This document shows, piece by piece, positions 26,563 through 34,806 of a stretch of DNA of 57,578 bases. This DNA is from an uncultured bacterium (GTDB lineage: Bacteria > Planctomycetota > UBA1135 > GCA-002686595): the NCBI GenBank assembly GCA_938083085.1, contig CALLKX010000027.1, forward strand, positions 1-57,578, given 5' to 3'. A program made the translations under genes and the position numbers. Every line of letters begins with the position of its first letter. The stretch's first letter is position 1. The notes beneath the pieces were generated by a model, which worked only from the letters and a program-made list of their open reading frames with translations, ran no database searches and had not been told where the DNA came from.

Positions 26563-29358
26563 GTGACGACTTCCAACGAACCGATCACGCCGCGCATCTC
26601 TGTGCTCATGCCCACCTGGCAGGGGATGGAGTTCCTCGAGCGGGTCCTCGACGCGCTCGCGGCGCAGGACGTTGACGTGGCGTGGGACTTCCTCGCCATT
26701 GACTCTGGCTCCACGGACGGGACCTGGGAGCTGCTCGGAGAGCGCGCCGCGAGCTTCCCCGTCCCGCTGCGACGTGAGCAGATCCACGGGGTGGAGTTCG
26801 ATCACGGGGACACTCGCAACCTGCTCGCCGCTCGTTCACGCGGCGAGCTGATGGTGTTCTTGACGCAGGATGCGATCCCCGGCGGGCCCTCTTGGCTCGC
26901 GGACCTCGCCCGCAACTTCGAGGACGCCGCGGTCGGGGCGGCCTACTGCCGTAATGTCCCGCGCCCGGACGCGGACGTGTTGACGAAGATCTTCAGCGCG
27001 GGGGACCCCGGCTACGCGGCCGGGCGCAAGGAGACCACGCTGCCGCCGCCTGACGTCTACGAGGCCATGGGGCCCCACGAGCGGCGGCTCCTCTACAACT
27101 TCAATGACGTGGCGTCCGCCTTTCGGCGTGAGCTCTGGGAGCGACACCCCTTCCCGCGCACCCCCTTCGGCGAGGACATCCTGATGGCCCGCGCCTTCCT
27201 CGAGGCGGGGTTCGTGGTGGTGTATGACGACGCGGCCGTGGTCGAGCACAGTCACGACTACGACGCCTCCGAGACCTACGCTCGGGCCAGGATTGACGCG
27301 GAGTTCAACGCTGAATGGTTGGACCGTGTCTGCGTGGCGAGCAGCAAGGACGTGGCCGTGCTTTCGGTTCGGCTCAGCTCGGAGGACGGGGCCGCGATCG
27401 AGGCGCTCGGGCTCCCCTCGGAGGAGTCAGCGGCGCTCCTGGTCAGGGGGCGAGCGCTCAGGGAGGCGGCCTTCCGCGGCCTGCACGACGGCGGCCTGAC
27501 CTCACGTCGGCGACCGGCCACGCGGATGCGAGCGGACGGGAAGCTCCGGCTGCTCTACGTGGTGCACGGCTTCCCGCCTGATACCTGGGCGGGGACGGAG
27601 GTGTACACCCTCAACCTCGCCCAGGAGATGAAGCGCCGTGGGCATGAGGTGACCATCCTCACGCGGGCGCCGGCCGCGGGCGACGAGCCCGAGTTCAGCC
27701 TCCGCGAGGACGAGTTCGAGGGACTCCGGGTCCTCCGCATGACGCACCGACTGGACCACGCGAGCCTCAGGGAGAGCTACGTCAAGGAGGGGCCGGAGGC
27801 CGCCTTTCGGCAGGTGCTCGATCGGGTCCAGCCAGACCTCGTGCACTTCCAGCACCTCATTCATCTCTCGGCCCGACTGGTGGAGATCGCCCGCGGGCGA
27901 GGGCTCGCCACGGTGGTGACTTGCCACGACTACTGGGGCCTGTGTCCGCGGGTGCAGATGATCCGCCCTGACGGCTCCATCTGCTCCAGCAACATGGGGA
28001 GCGGCTGCTTCCTGTGCGTCAAGGAGCGGGGCCTCGACCACGTGGAGCGCGCGCACAAGATGGACGGGACCCTGGGCGCAGGCAAGGTGCTCGCCGCGCT
28101 CGCGGAGACGATCAAGGAGCTCGGGGTGTCGCCCGACCTCGCCCAGCGGCGGGCCTCCGAGTACTCGGAGCTGCGCAGCCGCGAGGAGCTCGTGCCCGGC
28201 GCCTACGCGGCCGCGGATCTCCGGATCAGCCCGAGCCGGTTCCTTCGTGACATGTACCTCGCTCAGGGAGGCTTCGACCCGCACACCTTCCTCTTCTCCG
28301 ACAACGGGATGCGCACCGACCATGTGGAGGCGCTCCAGAAGACCGCGGACCCCGCGGGCAAGGTGCGCTTCGGCTTCGTGGGAACCCTGGTCTGGTACAA
28401 GGGCGGAGAGACGCTCGTCCAGGCCATGCGGCTCTTGCAGGAGCGGGGGCTCGGGGACCGGGTCCAACTGGACGTCCACGGCGGGTTTGACCCTGAAGGG
28501 GATGAGCACCATCGGCGCCTCGCCGATCTGGCCGAAGGAGCCCCGGTGACCTTCCACGGGCGCTTCGATAACGGCCGGCTCTCCGAGGTCTACGCGGATC
28601 TCGACGCGCTGGTCGTGCCGAGCCTCTGGTACGAGAACTCGCCGATCACGATCCACGAGGCGTTCCTGACCGGGACGCCGGTGCTGGCCAGCGACCGTGG
28701 TGGCATGGCGGAGTTCGTGCGACACGGGGTGGACGGGCTGCTCTTCGAGCTTGGATCAGCGTCGGACCTCGCCGACAAGATGGCCTCGCTGGTGGAGGAC
28801 GCGGAGCTGCGGGAGCGGCTCGCGGGCGCAGATTGGATCCCGATCAAGACCATCGTCGAGAACGGTGAGGAGACGGAGGCCCGATATCGGTCGCTCTGCA
28901 CCATCGAGCGCGCGGCGGCCGGGGACCTCGCGGGGCCTGTCCTGAGCCGCGCGGCGCTCGAGACGACGGCTCGCCACGGCGCCTGCGAGCAGCAGGGCGC
29001 GGCGCTCCTCTTGATGCGCCCCGGGGCGGCTGCGGACTGGTCGATCGATGGGCTCCCGGCCGGGGACTACGTCCTCACTCTTGGGCTCGAATACCTCGCC
29101 CCCGAGGCCAGCATCGTGCTCGGAGGTGAGGTGCTCGTGGACGGGGTCGCGCGCGCAAAGATTGCGGATTCCTCGAGTGAGGGACGGACCGAGACCCGCG
29201 AGCAGCTCGTCCATCTGACCTTGGAACACGGCGCGAAGTTCTTGTCCCTGCGGGCATCCGCAGGGGGCGCCGCTGACGTCTACTTACGTCTGAGCGGCCT
29301 TTCATTGTCCCCGAAGAGCGGGTCTCAAGAGGGCCCGCGAGGCGAAGAGTCATGTTGA
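26563..29358 (+). CDS. Fused GT2-GT4 glycosyltransferase with C-terminal beta domain
   Basis: The 931-aa protein has three parts. Residues about 10-280 are a GT2 domain (ISVLMPTWQG, LAIDSGSTDGT, FDHGDTRNLLAARSRGEL, LTQDAIP, FGEDILMARAFLEAGF) paralogous to the previous gene. Residues about 325-785 are a GT-B GT4 domain: LLYVVHGFPPDTWAGTEVYT start, a Cys-containing WGLCPRVQMI..CFLC segment, FGFVGTLVWYKGGETLV, and WYENSPITIHEA with the exact E-x7-E motif. Residues about 800-915 are a beta-rich domain (YVLTLGLEYLAPEASIVLGG), possibly carbohydrate-binding. Two transfer activities on one chain imply two successive sugar additions. The start is GTG at 26563. Its stop overlaps the next ATG by 7 nt. 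Confidence 0.88.
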   Translation: MTTSNEPITPRISVLMPTWQGMEFLERVLDALAAQDVDVAWDFLAIDSGSTDGTWELLGERAASFPVPLRREQIHGVEFDHGDTRNLLAARSRGELMVFLTQDAIPGGPSWLADLARNFEDAAVGAAYCRNVPRPDADVLTKIFSAGDPGYAAGRKETTLPPPDVYEAMGPHERRLLYNFNDVASAFRRELWERHPFPRTPFGEDILMARAFLEAGFVVVYDDAAVVEHSHDYDASETYARARIDAEFNAEWLDRVCVASSKDVAVLSVRLSSEDGAAIEALGLPSEESAALLVRGRALREAAFRGLHDGGLTSRRRPATRMRADGKLRLLYVVHGFPPDTWAGTEVYTLNLAQEMKRRGHEVTILTRAPAAGDEPEFSLREDEFEGLRVLRMTHRLDHASLRESYVKEGPEAAFRQVLDRVQPDLVHFQHLIHLSARLVEIARGRGLATVVTCHDYWGLCPRVQMIRPDGSICSSNMGSGCFLCVKERGLDHVERAHKMDGTLGAGKVLAALAETIKELGVSPDLAQRRASEYSELRSREELVPGAYAAADLRISPSRFLRDMYLAQGGFDPHTFLFSDNGMRTDHVEALQKTADPAGKVRFGFVGTLVWYKGGETLVQAMRLLQERGLGDRVQLDVHGGFDPEGDEHHRRLADLAEGAPVTFHGRFDNGRLSEVYADLDALVVPSLWYENSPITIHEAFLTGTPVLASDRGGMAEFVRHGVDGLLFELGSASDLADKMASLVEDAELRERLAGADWIPIKTIVENGEETEARYRSLCTIERAAAGDLAGPVLSRAALETTARHGACEQQGAALLLMRPGAAADWSIDGLPAGDYVLTLGLEYLAPEASIVLGGEVLVDGVARAKIADSSSEGRTETREQLVHLTLEHGAKFLSLRASAGGAADVYLRLSGLSLSPKSGSQEGPRGEESC

Positions 29359-30623
29359 TGTCGCGGCCGGACCCCGAAGAAGTCGAACGCTCGCTCATCG
29401 TAGAGCGCTCCGAGCCGCTAGCGGCTGCGGAGCTCCCGCGCGTCTCGATCATCATCCTCAACTGGAACGGGCGGCATCACCTCGAGCCCTGCTTCTCGAC
29501 TCTGCGGCGCCTCGACTATCCGGAGGACCTCTTCGAGGTGGTCCTCGTGGACAACGGCTCCGATGACGGGAGTCAGCAGGAGGCGCGCACAAAGCACTCC
29601 TGGGTCAAGCTGGTGGAGAACGACAGCAACGTCGGCTTCTCGGCGGGCTGCAACCAGGGGGCGCGCGTCGCGGCCGAGAGCGACCTTGATCCCGAGGTGC
29701 TGGTCTTCCTCAACAACGACATCCACGTGGACGAGGGGTTCCTCCGGGAGCTCGTCGCGCCCGTGGTGCGCAAGGAGGCGGTGGCCGCCACGGCCAAGAT
29801 GATGTCGTGGGATGGCAAGGTGCTGAACTCCGCGGCGGGCGGGATGAACTTCCACGGCATCGGCATCCAGCGCGGCTACCTCGCCGAGCCGCACGAGCGG
29901 TATGACCAGCCGCGCAAGACGCTCTTCGCGTGCGGCGGCGCCATGGCGATGGACCGGGACGCTTACTTTGACATCGGCGGCTTCGACGAGGAGTTCTTCG
30001 CGTACTACGAGGACGTGGACCTGGGCTGGAGGAGCTGGGTGCACGGGCACGAGGTGCGCTACGCGCCGTCCGCGGTCTGCTATCACCACCACAGCAGCAC
30101 CAGCGGTCGCGTCCCCATGGAGCGCCTGCGGCTCCTCCAAGTTCGGAACCCGCAGCTCGCTTGCGTGAAGAACTATGACGACGAGAATCTCCGACGGGTC
30201 CTGCCCGCCCTCCTCGGGCTGGCGGTGCGCCGGGCGTTCATCAACAGCGACCTCGGGGACCTCGAGCGTTATCGCATCGAGTCCATGGAGACGCTCGGCG
30301 CCGAGGGGCTCGGGTCGAAGCTCTTCCGCAAGCTGCGGAAGAACGTGCGGACCCACGACAGCGTGGGGCGCGTTGGGGTCGCGGACCTCGTGGGCATGAA
30401 CGACCTGCTCGGTCGTTGGGATCACTGGATGGAGCGGCGGAAGGCCATCCAGGACCGGCGGCGCCGTCCTGACTCCGAGATCCTGCCGCTCTTCCTTCGG
30501 CCCATGTGGTGCATCGAGGGTGAGCCGGCTTACCAGGAGCTCCATGATGGGTTCGCGGACTTTCTTGGCCTCAACGAGCTCTTCTCAGGCCTCACGACGA
30601 TGGACGAAGAGGTGGGAGGTTGA
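29352..30623 (+). CDS. Family 2 glycosyltransferase
   Basis: The 423-aa GT-A enzyme contains RVSIIILNWNGRHHLEPC near residue 30, VVLVDNGSDDGS, NVGFSAGCNQGAR, FLNNDIHVD (the metal-binding NND, equivalent to DxD), ACGGAMAMDRDAYFDIGGFD and FFAYYEDVDLGWRSW (acceptor ED motif). These define the rhamnosyl/galactofuranosyl-type GT2 subgroup acting on polysaccharide or lipid intermediates. About 150 C-terminal residues (charged, helical, with Arg-rich stretches) extend beyond the catalytic domain. The ATG at 29352 overlaps the end of the GT2-GT4 fusion. The 3' end lies just before the DPM1-like gene, so all belong to one transcription unit. Confidence 0.9.
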   Translation: MLMSRPDPEEVERSLIVERSEPLAAAELPRVSIIILNWNGRHHLEPCFSTLRRLDYPEDLFEVVLVDNGSDDGSQQEARTKHSWVKLVENDSNVGFSAGCNQGARVAAESDLDPEVLVFLNNDIHVDEGFLRELVAPVVRKEAVAATAKMMSWDGKVLNSAAGGMNFHGIGIQRGYLAEPHERYDQPRKTLFACGGAMAMDRDAYFDIGGFDEEFFAYYEDVDLGWRSWVHGHEVRYAPSAVCYHHHSSTSGRVPMERLRLLQVRNPQLACVKNYDDENLRRVLPALLGLAVRRAFINSDLGDLERYRIESMETLGAEGLGSKLFRKLRKNVRTHDSVGRVGVADLVGMNDLLGRWDHWMERRKAIQDRRRRPDSEILPLFLRPMWCIEGEPAYQELHDGFADFLGLNELFSGLTTMDEEVGG

Positions 30624-30625
30624 CC

Positions 30626-31366
30626 ATGAAGCTTTCGGTTGTCATTCCGGTCTACAACGAGGAGCGGACGCTCGCCGAGATCGTCGGCCGGGTGCTCGCG
30701 CAGCCCTTCGATATCGAGGTGGTGCTCGTGGACGACGGCTCTCGGGATCGCTCCCGTGAGATCATGGGGGAGCTCAAGGAGGCCTATCCGGGGAAGATCC
30801 AGACGATCTTCCACGAGGTCAACCGTGGCAAGGGGGGCGCGCTACAGACCGGCTTCCAGAGCGTCTCCGGTGATGTGGTCCTCGTCCAGGACGCCGACCT
30901 CGAGTATGACCCGGATGACTATGCGGTGCTGCTGGAGCCGATCCAGGCCAACCTCGCCGACGTGGTCTATGGCAGTCGGTTCCGGAAGGTCCCGGTTGGG
31001 CGTGTGCACGCCTTCTGGCATACGCACGGGAACCGCCTGCTCACGCTCCTGAGCAACATGTGCACTGACCTGCACCTCTCGGACATGGAGACCTGCTACA
31101 AGGTCTACCGGGCGGAGGTGGCCAGGACCCTCGACATCCAGTCGCGCACCTTTGCGGTGGAGCCTGAGGTGACCGCAAAGATCGCGAAGATGGGCGTGAC
31201 GATCTACGAGGTCCCCATCAGCTACCACGGTCGGAACTACCACGAAGGGAAGAAGATCGGCCTGAAGGACGCGTTCATCGCGCTCTGGGCGATCATCCGC
31301 TGGAACTGGTCGTCGTTCAATCCCGGGAACCCGTCCACGCGGAAGGACCCGGCGGGTCGCGACTGA
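30626..31366 (+). CDS. Polyprenyl-phosphate (DPM1-like) glycosyltransferase
   Basis: The 246-aa protein has the compact form of dolichol/polyprenol-phosphate sugar synthases: KLSVVIPVYNEERTL, VVLVDDGSRDRS, NRGKGGALQTGF, VLVQDADLEYDPDDY (DxD), VYGSRF, and LSDMETCYKVYRAEV, with no C-terminal membrane domain. Such enzymes load a sugar onto a polyprenyl phosphate carrier, giving a donor for transferases outside the cytoplasm or for glycan assembly. The start is ATG at 30626, since a GGGAGG sits about 7 nt upstream; an upstream TTG (30620) is also in frame. It ends the glycosyltransferase run and is convergent with the nitroreductase. Confidence 0.92.
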   Translation: MKLSVVIPVYNEERTLAEIVGRVLAQPFDIEVVLVDDGSRDRSREIMGELKEAYPGKIQTIFHEVNRGKGGALQTGFQSVSGDVVLVQDADLEYDPDDYAVLLEPIQANLADVVYGSRFRKVPVGRVHAFWHTHGNRLLTLLSNMCTDLHLSDMETCYKVYRAEVARTLDIQSRTFAVEPEVTAKIAKMGVTIYEVPISYHGRNYHEGKKIGLKDAFIALWAIIRWNWSSFNPGNPSTRKDPAGRD

Positions 31367-31371
31367 GGCGC

Positions 31372-31389
31372 CGGCCGCTCTGGCGGCCG
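31372..31389 (+). terminator. Hairpin between convergent genes
   Basis: CGGCCGC (31372-31378), loop TCTG, GCGGCCG (31383-31389) forms a perfect 7-bp stem six bases after the stop of the DPM1-like gene. No T-tract follows. It may mark the 3' end of the glycosyltransferase transcript. Confidence 0.35.
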
Positions 31390-31436
31390 AGCGCGCGGCG
31401 CAGCCTTGCGCAGCCTGCGCGCCCAGGGCCTTTGGC

Positions 31437-32180
31437 TCACTCGAAGGAGGCGCCCTTCGAGTGGAAGAAGTCGCGCAGCTCCGGGCGCAGGGGGCGCGCA
31501 AACTTGCGCCAGATGCCGCCGCTCCAGTCCCGGCCTGGCGCGCCCCGCGCCGCGTAGTACGCCGCGGCGGTCTCGTCGAAGGCGTCCACCTGCGCGAGGA
31601 CCTCCTCGTCGCCGGGGTACCTGTCCCGGCTCCAGACGGTCCGCGCCGGCATGCGCGGGCGGGTTCCAGGGTCGCTGGCAGGGACGCCCACGCAGAGACC
31701 AAAGAGCGGGTAGACCCCGCCAGGGAGCTCGAGGAGTCGGTCCACGGCGGCGAGGTCGTTGCGGATCCCGCCGATGTAGCAGGTGCCGTACCCCATGGAC
31801 TCAAAGGCGAGGGTGAGGTTCTGTGCAAAGAGGCTCGCGTCCACGGTGGCGAGGACGAAGAGCTCTGCGGAGTTGACGTAAGGCTGCCCGTGGCGTTCGG
31901 CGAGGAGTCGGTGCCGGCGCGTATCCCCGGAGACCACGAAGAAGGCGCCGGCCTCCTCGACCTGGCGCTGCCCCCCGGCGAGGCTGGCGAGCGCGCTGCG
32001 CTCCTGTGCGTCGGTGACCTCGAGCAGGTGGTAGGCCTGGATCCAGCTCGAGGTGGCGGCGCACTGTGCGGCCTCGACGGCGCGCTCTGTGTCCGTCTCG
32101 GGGACTGGCTCACCCTGCTTGAAGTCGCGGACGGATCGGTGACGACGCATGGCGTCGAGCACGGGGTCAGGTTCGGACAT
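31437..32180 (-). CDS. NfsA/FRP-type flavin nitroreductase
   Basis: The 247-aa protein matches the NADPH-dependent FMN nitroreductase family. It has RRHRSVRDFKQGEPVPE at the N-terminus (FMN-binding Arg/Ser), AAQCAATSSWIQAYHLLEV, a central NLTLAFESMGYGTCYIGGIRND and a LFGLCVGVPASDPGTRPRMP segment that precedes the C-terminal extension around the partner subunit. It likely reduces nitroaromatics, quinones or flavins in the cytoplasm as a homodimer. The ATG at 32180 is preferred; a GTG at 32189 overlaps the upstream gene's stop. It is the last gene of the minus-strand run that starts at rnpA. Confidence 0.9.
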   Translation of the reverse strand: MSEPDPVLDAMRRHRSVRDFKQGEPVPETDTERAVEAAQCAATSSWIQAYHLLEVTDAQERSALASLAGGQRQVEEAGAFFVVSGDTRRHRLLAERHGQPYVNSAELFVLATVDASLFAQNLTLAFESMGYGTCYIGGIRNDLAAVDRLLELPGGVYPLFGLCVGVPASDPGTRPRMPARTVWSRDRYPGDEEVLAQVDAFDETAAAYYAARGAPGRDWSGGIWRKFARPLRPELRDFFHSKGASFE

Positions 32181-32185
32181 ACCGG

Positions 32186-32965
32186 TCACACGTCGAGAGT
32201 CTCGAGGGGACGGTCCTGCTCGGCGCAGAGCACCCGGACGTCGGCGCGGCCCAGCTGCTCCAGGGTCTGCCGGGCGGTCTGCGCTGCGAGCTCGGGGCGG
32301 TTGTTCTGTGCGGAGAGGTGGAGGAGCACCACCGTGTGCAGCCGCGGGCCGGCGAGGCGCCGGAGCATCACGGCCATCTGGTCGTTGGACAGGTGCCCTC
32401 CTGGCCCGAGTACGCGGTCCTTGAGCGACTGGGGGTAGGGGCCAGCACGCAGCAGATCCACGTCGTGGTTGGACTCCAGCATCAGGACCTCGGTGTCGCT
32501 GAGCGCGCGGGCCGCGTCCTCACGCGGCTCTCCGCAGTCCGTGAGCAGCGCCAGGGCGCGGCCCTCGTGCTCGATGCGGAGCGCGAAGGTCGGGTGGCAG
32601 TCGTGGGGCACGACGGCAGTTCTGATGGTCACGCCGTCCTCCGGGGGGCCCAGGTGGCTCTCCACGCCGACGGGGAACGCCTGGCGGCGAGGCGCGCGCT
32701 TGATCGCCCGGTGCTCGAGGATCTCTGCGGGGGCGTGGAGCAAGGCCCCGTGCCGCTTGGCCACGATCCCGGCTGTGCGACTGTGGTCGAGGTGGCCGTG
32801 GGTGACCACGACGTGATCGATCCCCTTCAAGCCAACCCTGGAGTCCACCAGGCGCTCGGTCATGGCGGTCACCGCTAGCCCCGCGTCGAGGAGCAGCAGC
32901 TGATCTCCCGCCCAGAGGAGCGAGGCATTGCCGCGGCTACCGCTGGCGAGAACGCGGAGTCTCAC
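32186..32965 (-). CDS. MBL-fold metallo-hydrolase (YycJ/WalJ-like)
   Basis: The 259-aa protein starts with RLRVLASGSRGNASLLW, the typical N-terminus of the YycJ/WalJ branch, and has the metal motif THGHLDHSRTAG near residue 57. Further metal ligands follow: a Cys-His element in VVPHDCHPT, an Asp in ALLTDCGE, and HLS near 215. The family includes 5'-3' exonucleases and other phosphodiesterases using two metal ions. WalJ in Firmicutes sits with the WalKR two-component system; here the gene follows a histidine kinase and response regulator after 24 nt, a similar neighbourhood although the regulators are of another type. Substrate unknown. The stop overlaps the possible GTG of the nitroreductase. 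Confidence 0.88.
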   Translation of the reverse strand: MRLRVLASGSRGNASLLWAGDQLLLLDAGLAVTAMTERLVDSRVGLKGIDHVVVTHGHLDHSRTAGIVAKRHGALLHAPAEILEHRAIKRAPRRQAFPVGVESHLGPPEDGVTIRTAVVPHDCHPTFALRIEHEGRALALLTDCGEPREDAARALSDTEVLMLESNHDVDLLRAGPYPQSLKDRVLGPGGHLSNDQMAVMLRRLAGPRLHTVVLLHLSAQNNRPELAAQTARQTLEQLGRADVRVLCAEQDRPLETLDV

Positions 32966-32989
32966 GATCGAAAGAGCAGGGGGGCCCGC

Positions 32990-33622
32990 TCACTGAATCG
33001 TTCGCGGCGGCCCGGTGACATCCAGGGTCACGGCCATCTTGACAAGGTCAGCAAAGCTCTCGGCGCGCATCTTCTCCATGACGTGCGCGCGGTGGACCTC
33101 GACCGTCTTCTGGCTGAGGTCGAGGTCGCTGGCGACGACCTTGTTGGGCTTGCCGGCAACGACGAGCTCGAAGACCTGTGTCTCGCGCGCGGTGAGTCGT
33201 GCAGCCCTGCGCTCGATCTCGGCGCGGTCCCGCTCACCGGAGCGTCCCGAGGTGTCCTGCTGCAGCGCCTGTTGGATCCGCTCGAGAAGCACCTGGTCAC
33301 TGAACGGCTTCTCGATGAAGTCGAAGGCTCCGGCCTTCAGTGCTCGCACGGCCATTGGGATGTCTCCGTGACCGGTGACGAGCACGACGGGCGGCGCGAA
33401 GCGGTCCTCGTTCAGCTTCTCCATCAGCTCCAGCCCGGAGAGGCCCGGCATGCGGACATCGAGGACGATGCAGCCGGGGCGCTCGTTGCTGTACGCGGCT
33501 AGGAAGTCCTCCGCTGATGCGTACGTCTCCGCGCGGCGCCCGACGCTTCCGATGAGGAAGCCAAGGGAGTCGCGCATTGCGGGATCGTCGTCGACGATGA
33601 AGACCGTGGGCTGCTCGCTCAT
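32990..33622 (-). CDS. FixJ/NarL-type response regulator
   Basis: The 210-aa protein has an N-terminal receiver domain: VFIVDDDPAMRDSLGFL (acidic pocket), CIVLDVRMPGLSGLELM with the phospho-acceptor Asp near 54, VVLVTGHGDIPMAVRALKAG and FDFIEKPF (conserved Lys). A C-terminal LuxR-type helix-turn-helix follows (LTARETQVFELVVAGKPNKVVASDL, KTVEVHRAHVMEKM). The high similarity of motif pattern to FixJ/TodT regulators suggests phosphorylation-dependent transcription control. The ATG at 33622 lies 2 nt after the kinase stop, inside TAAGGATG, so the pair is coupled. The target genes are not visible from the sequence. Confidence 0.93.
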   Translation of the reverse strand: MSEQPTVFIVDDDPAMRDSLGFLIGSVGRRAETYASAEDFLAAYSNERPGCIVLDVRMPGLSGLELMEKLNEDRFAPPVVLVTGHGDIPMAVRALKAGAFDFIEKPFSDQVLLERIQQALQQDTSGRSGERDRAEIERRAARLTARETQVFELVVAGKPNKVVASDLDLSQKTVEVHRAHVMEKMRAESFADLVKMAVTLDVTGPPRTIQ

Positions 33623-33624
33623 CC

Positions 33625-34806
33625 TTAGATTGGAGCCGCTCGGAGCGGAATGGTGAAGCAAAAAGACGGCCCCCCCGGCGGGGTTTGCGAGGAGCCCATG
33701 TAGTTGAGGCGGCCCCCATGGGCCTCAACCACCGACCGGCTGATCAGGAGCCCCAGCCCCAACCCGTTCGGGCGCGTGGTCTCGAATGGGGCAAAAAGGC
33801 GCACCTCCTGCTCCGCGGGAATGGGCGGCCCGCTGTCGGTGACCGTGGTCTCGACCATCTGGCCCTCGGTGTCGCTGGCCGGGATTTCACGGGTCGTGAT
33901 CCGAATGATCCGAAGTGTGTCTGCCGGCAGGCCGGCGAGGGAGTCAGACGAGTTTCGGACAAGGTGCAGGATCACCTGCTCGATCTGGATGCCGTCCGCG
34001 ACGATCTCGTCGCTGACCGCGTTGAACTCACACTGAAGCTCGATCCCCACGCGCCTGCGCTGGGACCCTGAGAGCTCCAGCGCCTCCTTGAGGAGGTCCG
34101 TGAGGCGGAAGTGTTCGCGCTGCCCGCCAGAGCGGCGCGCGAAGGCCCGCATCCGCCGGATGATCTCGGCCGCCCGTCGGCTCTGGTCTGCGATCGCCGT
34201 GAGCGCACGGTTCAAGACCTCAGGCTCGGCGCGATCCTGCTTGATCAGGCTGACGCACCCGTTGGCGTAGTTCACGATGGCTGCCAGCGGCTGGTTCATC
34301 TCGTGGGCGATCCCCGAGGTCATCTCCTCCAGGGCGGACAGCCGGCCGACCTGGGCGAGGGCGTGCTGATGGTCCACCTCGCCGACCTGAACCGAGAGGG
34401 GGCCGCTCAGGTCTCGAAGGAACAGGTGGAGCCTGGGCAGCTCGCTGTTGCTCTTGATCAGGAGGATGTCGACCGAGAGGGTGGAGCCGTCCTCGCGGGA
34501 GAGGGTCGCGTGCCCTCGCCATGACCCGACCCGGGCCACGTGGCGCAGGGTGACCGGCTCGCCGTCGAGGCTGCCGGTCAGGTGGAGGGTCGGGATCGGC
34601 CGCCCGATCACGTCCGCCTCCGTCCTCTCCAGGAGCCTCAGGAAGCCCGGGTCACACTCCAGCACCGTCAGGCTGGGGTCGATGACGCAGGTCGCGTCGA
34701 ACAGCTGGGCCAGGGCCGCACCGTAGGTCGCGGCCCTGTCGTCGGAGCTGATCCCGGCGGGTGCCGGATCGACGGCGTCCTCTCCGTTCTGGTTCAGTCC
34801 GCCCAT
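33625..34806 (-). CDS. PAS-domain sensor histidine kinase (FixL/TodS-like)
   Basis: The 393-aa protein has a PAS-like sensor region at about 35-145 (ATCVIDPSLTVLECDPGFLRLL, DVIGRPI, GHATLSREDGSTLSVDI). The HisKA motif GIAHEMNQPLAAIVNYANGC has the phospho-accepting His near 168. A HATPase domain follows with VILHLVRNSSDSL (N box), TDSGPPIP (G1) and GLGLGLLISRSVVEAHGG (G2). No transmembrane helix is evident, so it is likely cytoplasmic. The PAS domain shows no obvious heme-binding His pattern, so oxygen sensing as in FixL is not supported. Its ATG at 34806 overlaps the 3' end of the TolB-like gene by 13 nt, linking the two in one operon. Confidence 0.92.
   Translation of the reverse strand: MGGLNQNGEDAVDPAPAGISSDDRAATYGAALAQLFDATCVIDPSLTVLECDPGFLRLLERTEADVIGRPIPTLHLTGSLDGEPVTLRHVARVGSWRGHATLSREDGSTLSVDILLIKSNSELPRLHLFLRDLSGPLSVQVGEVDHQHALAQVGRLSALEEMTSGIAHEMNQPLAAIVNYANGCVSLIKQDRAEPEVLNRALTAIADQSRRAAEIIRRMRAFARRSGGQREHFRLTDLLKEALELSGSQRRRVGIELQCEFNAVSDEIVADGIQIEQVILHLVRNSSDSLAGLPADTLRIIRITTREIPASDTEGQMVETTVTDSGPPIPAEQEVRLFAPFETTRPNGLGLGLLISRSVVEAHGGRLNYMGSSQTPPGGPSFCFTIPLRAAPI

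Noticed and set aside
33625..34806. Heme-based oxygen sensor FixL
   Set aside because: The kinase core and partner resemble FixL/FixJ, but the PAS domain shows no clear heme-ligating His context, so the fixL name is not used.
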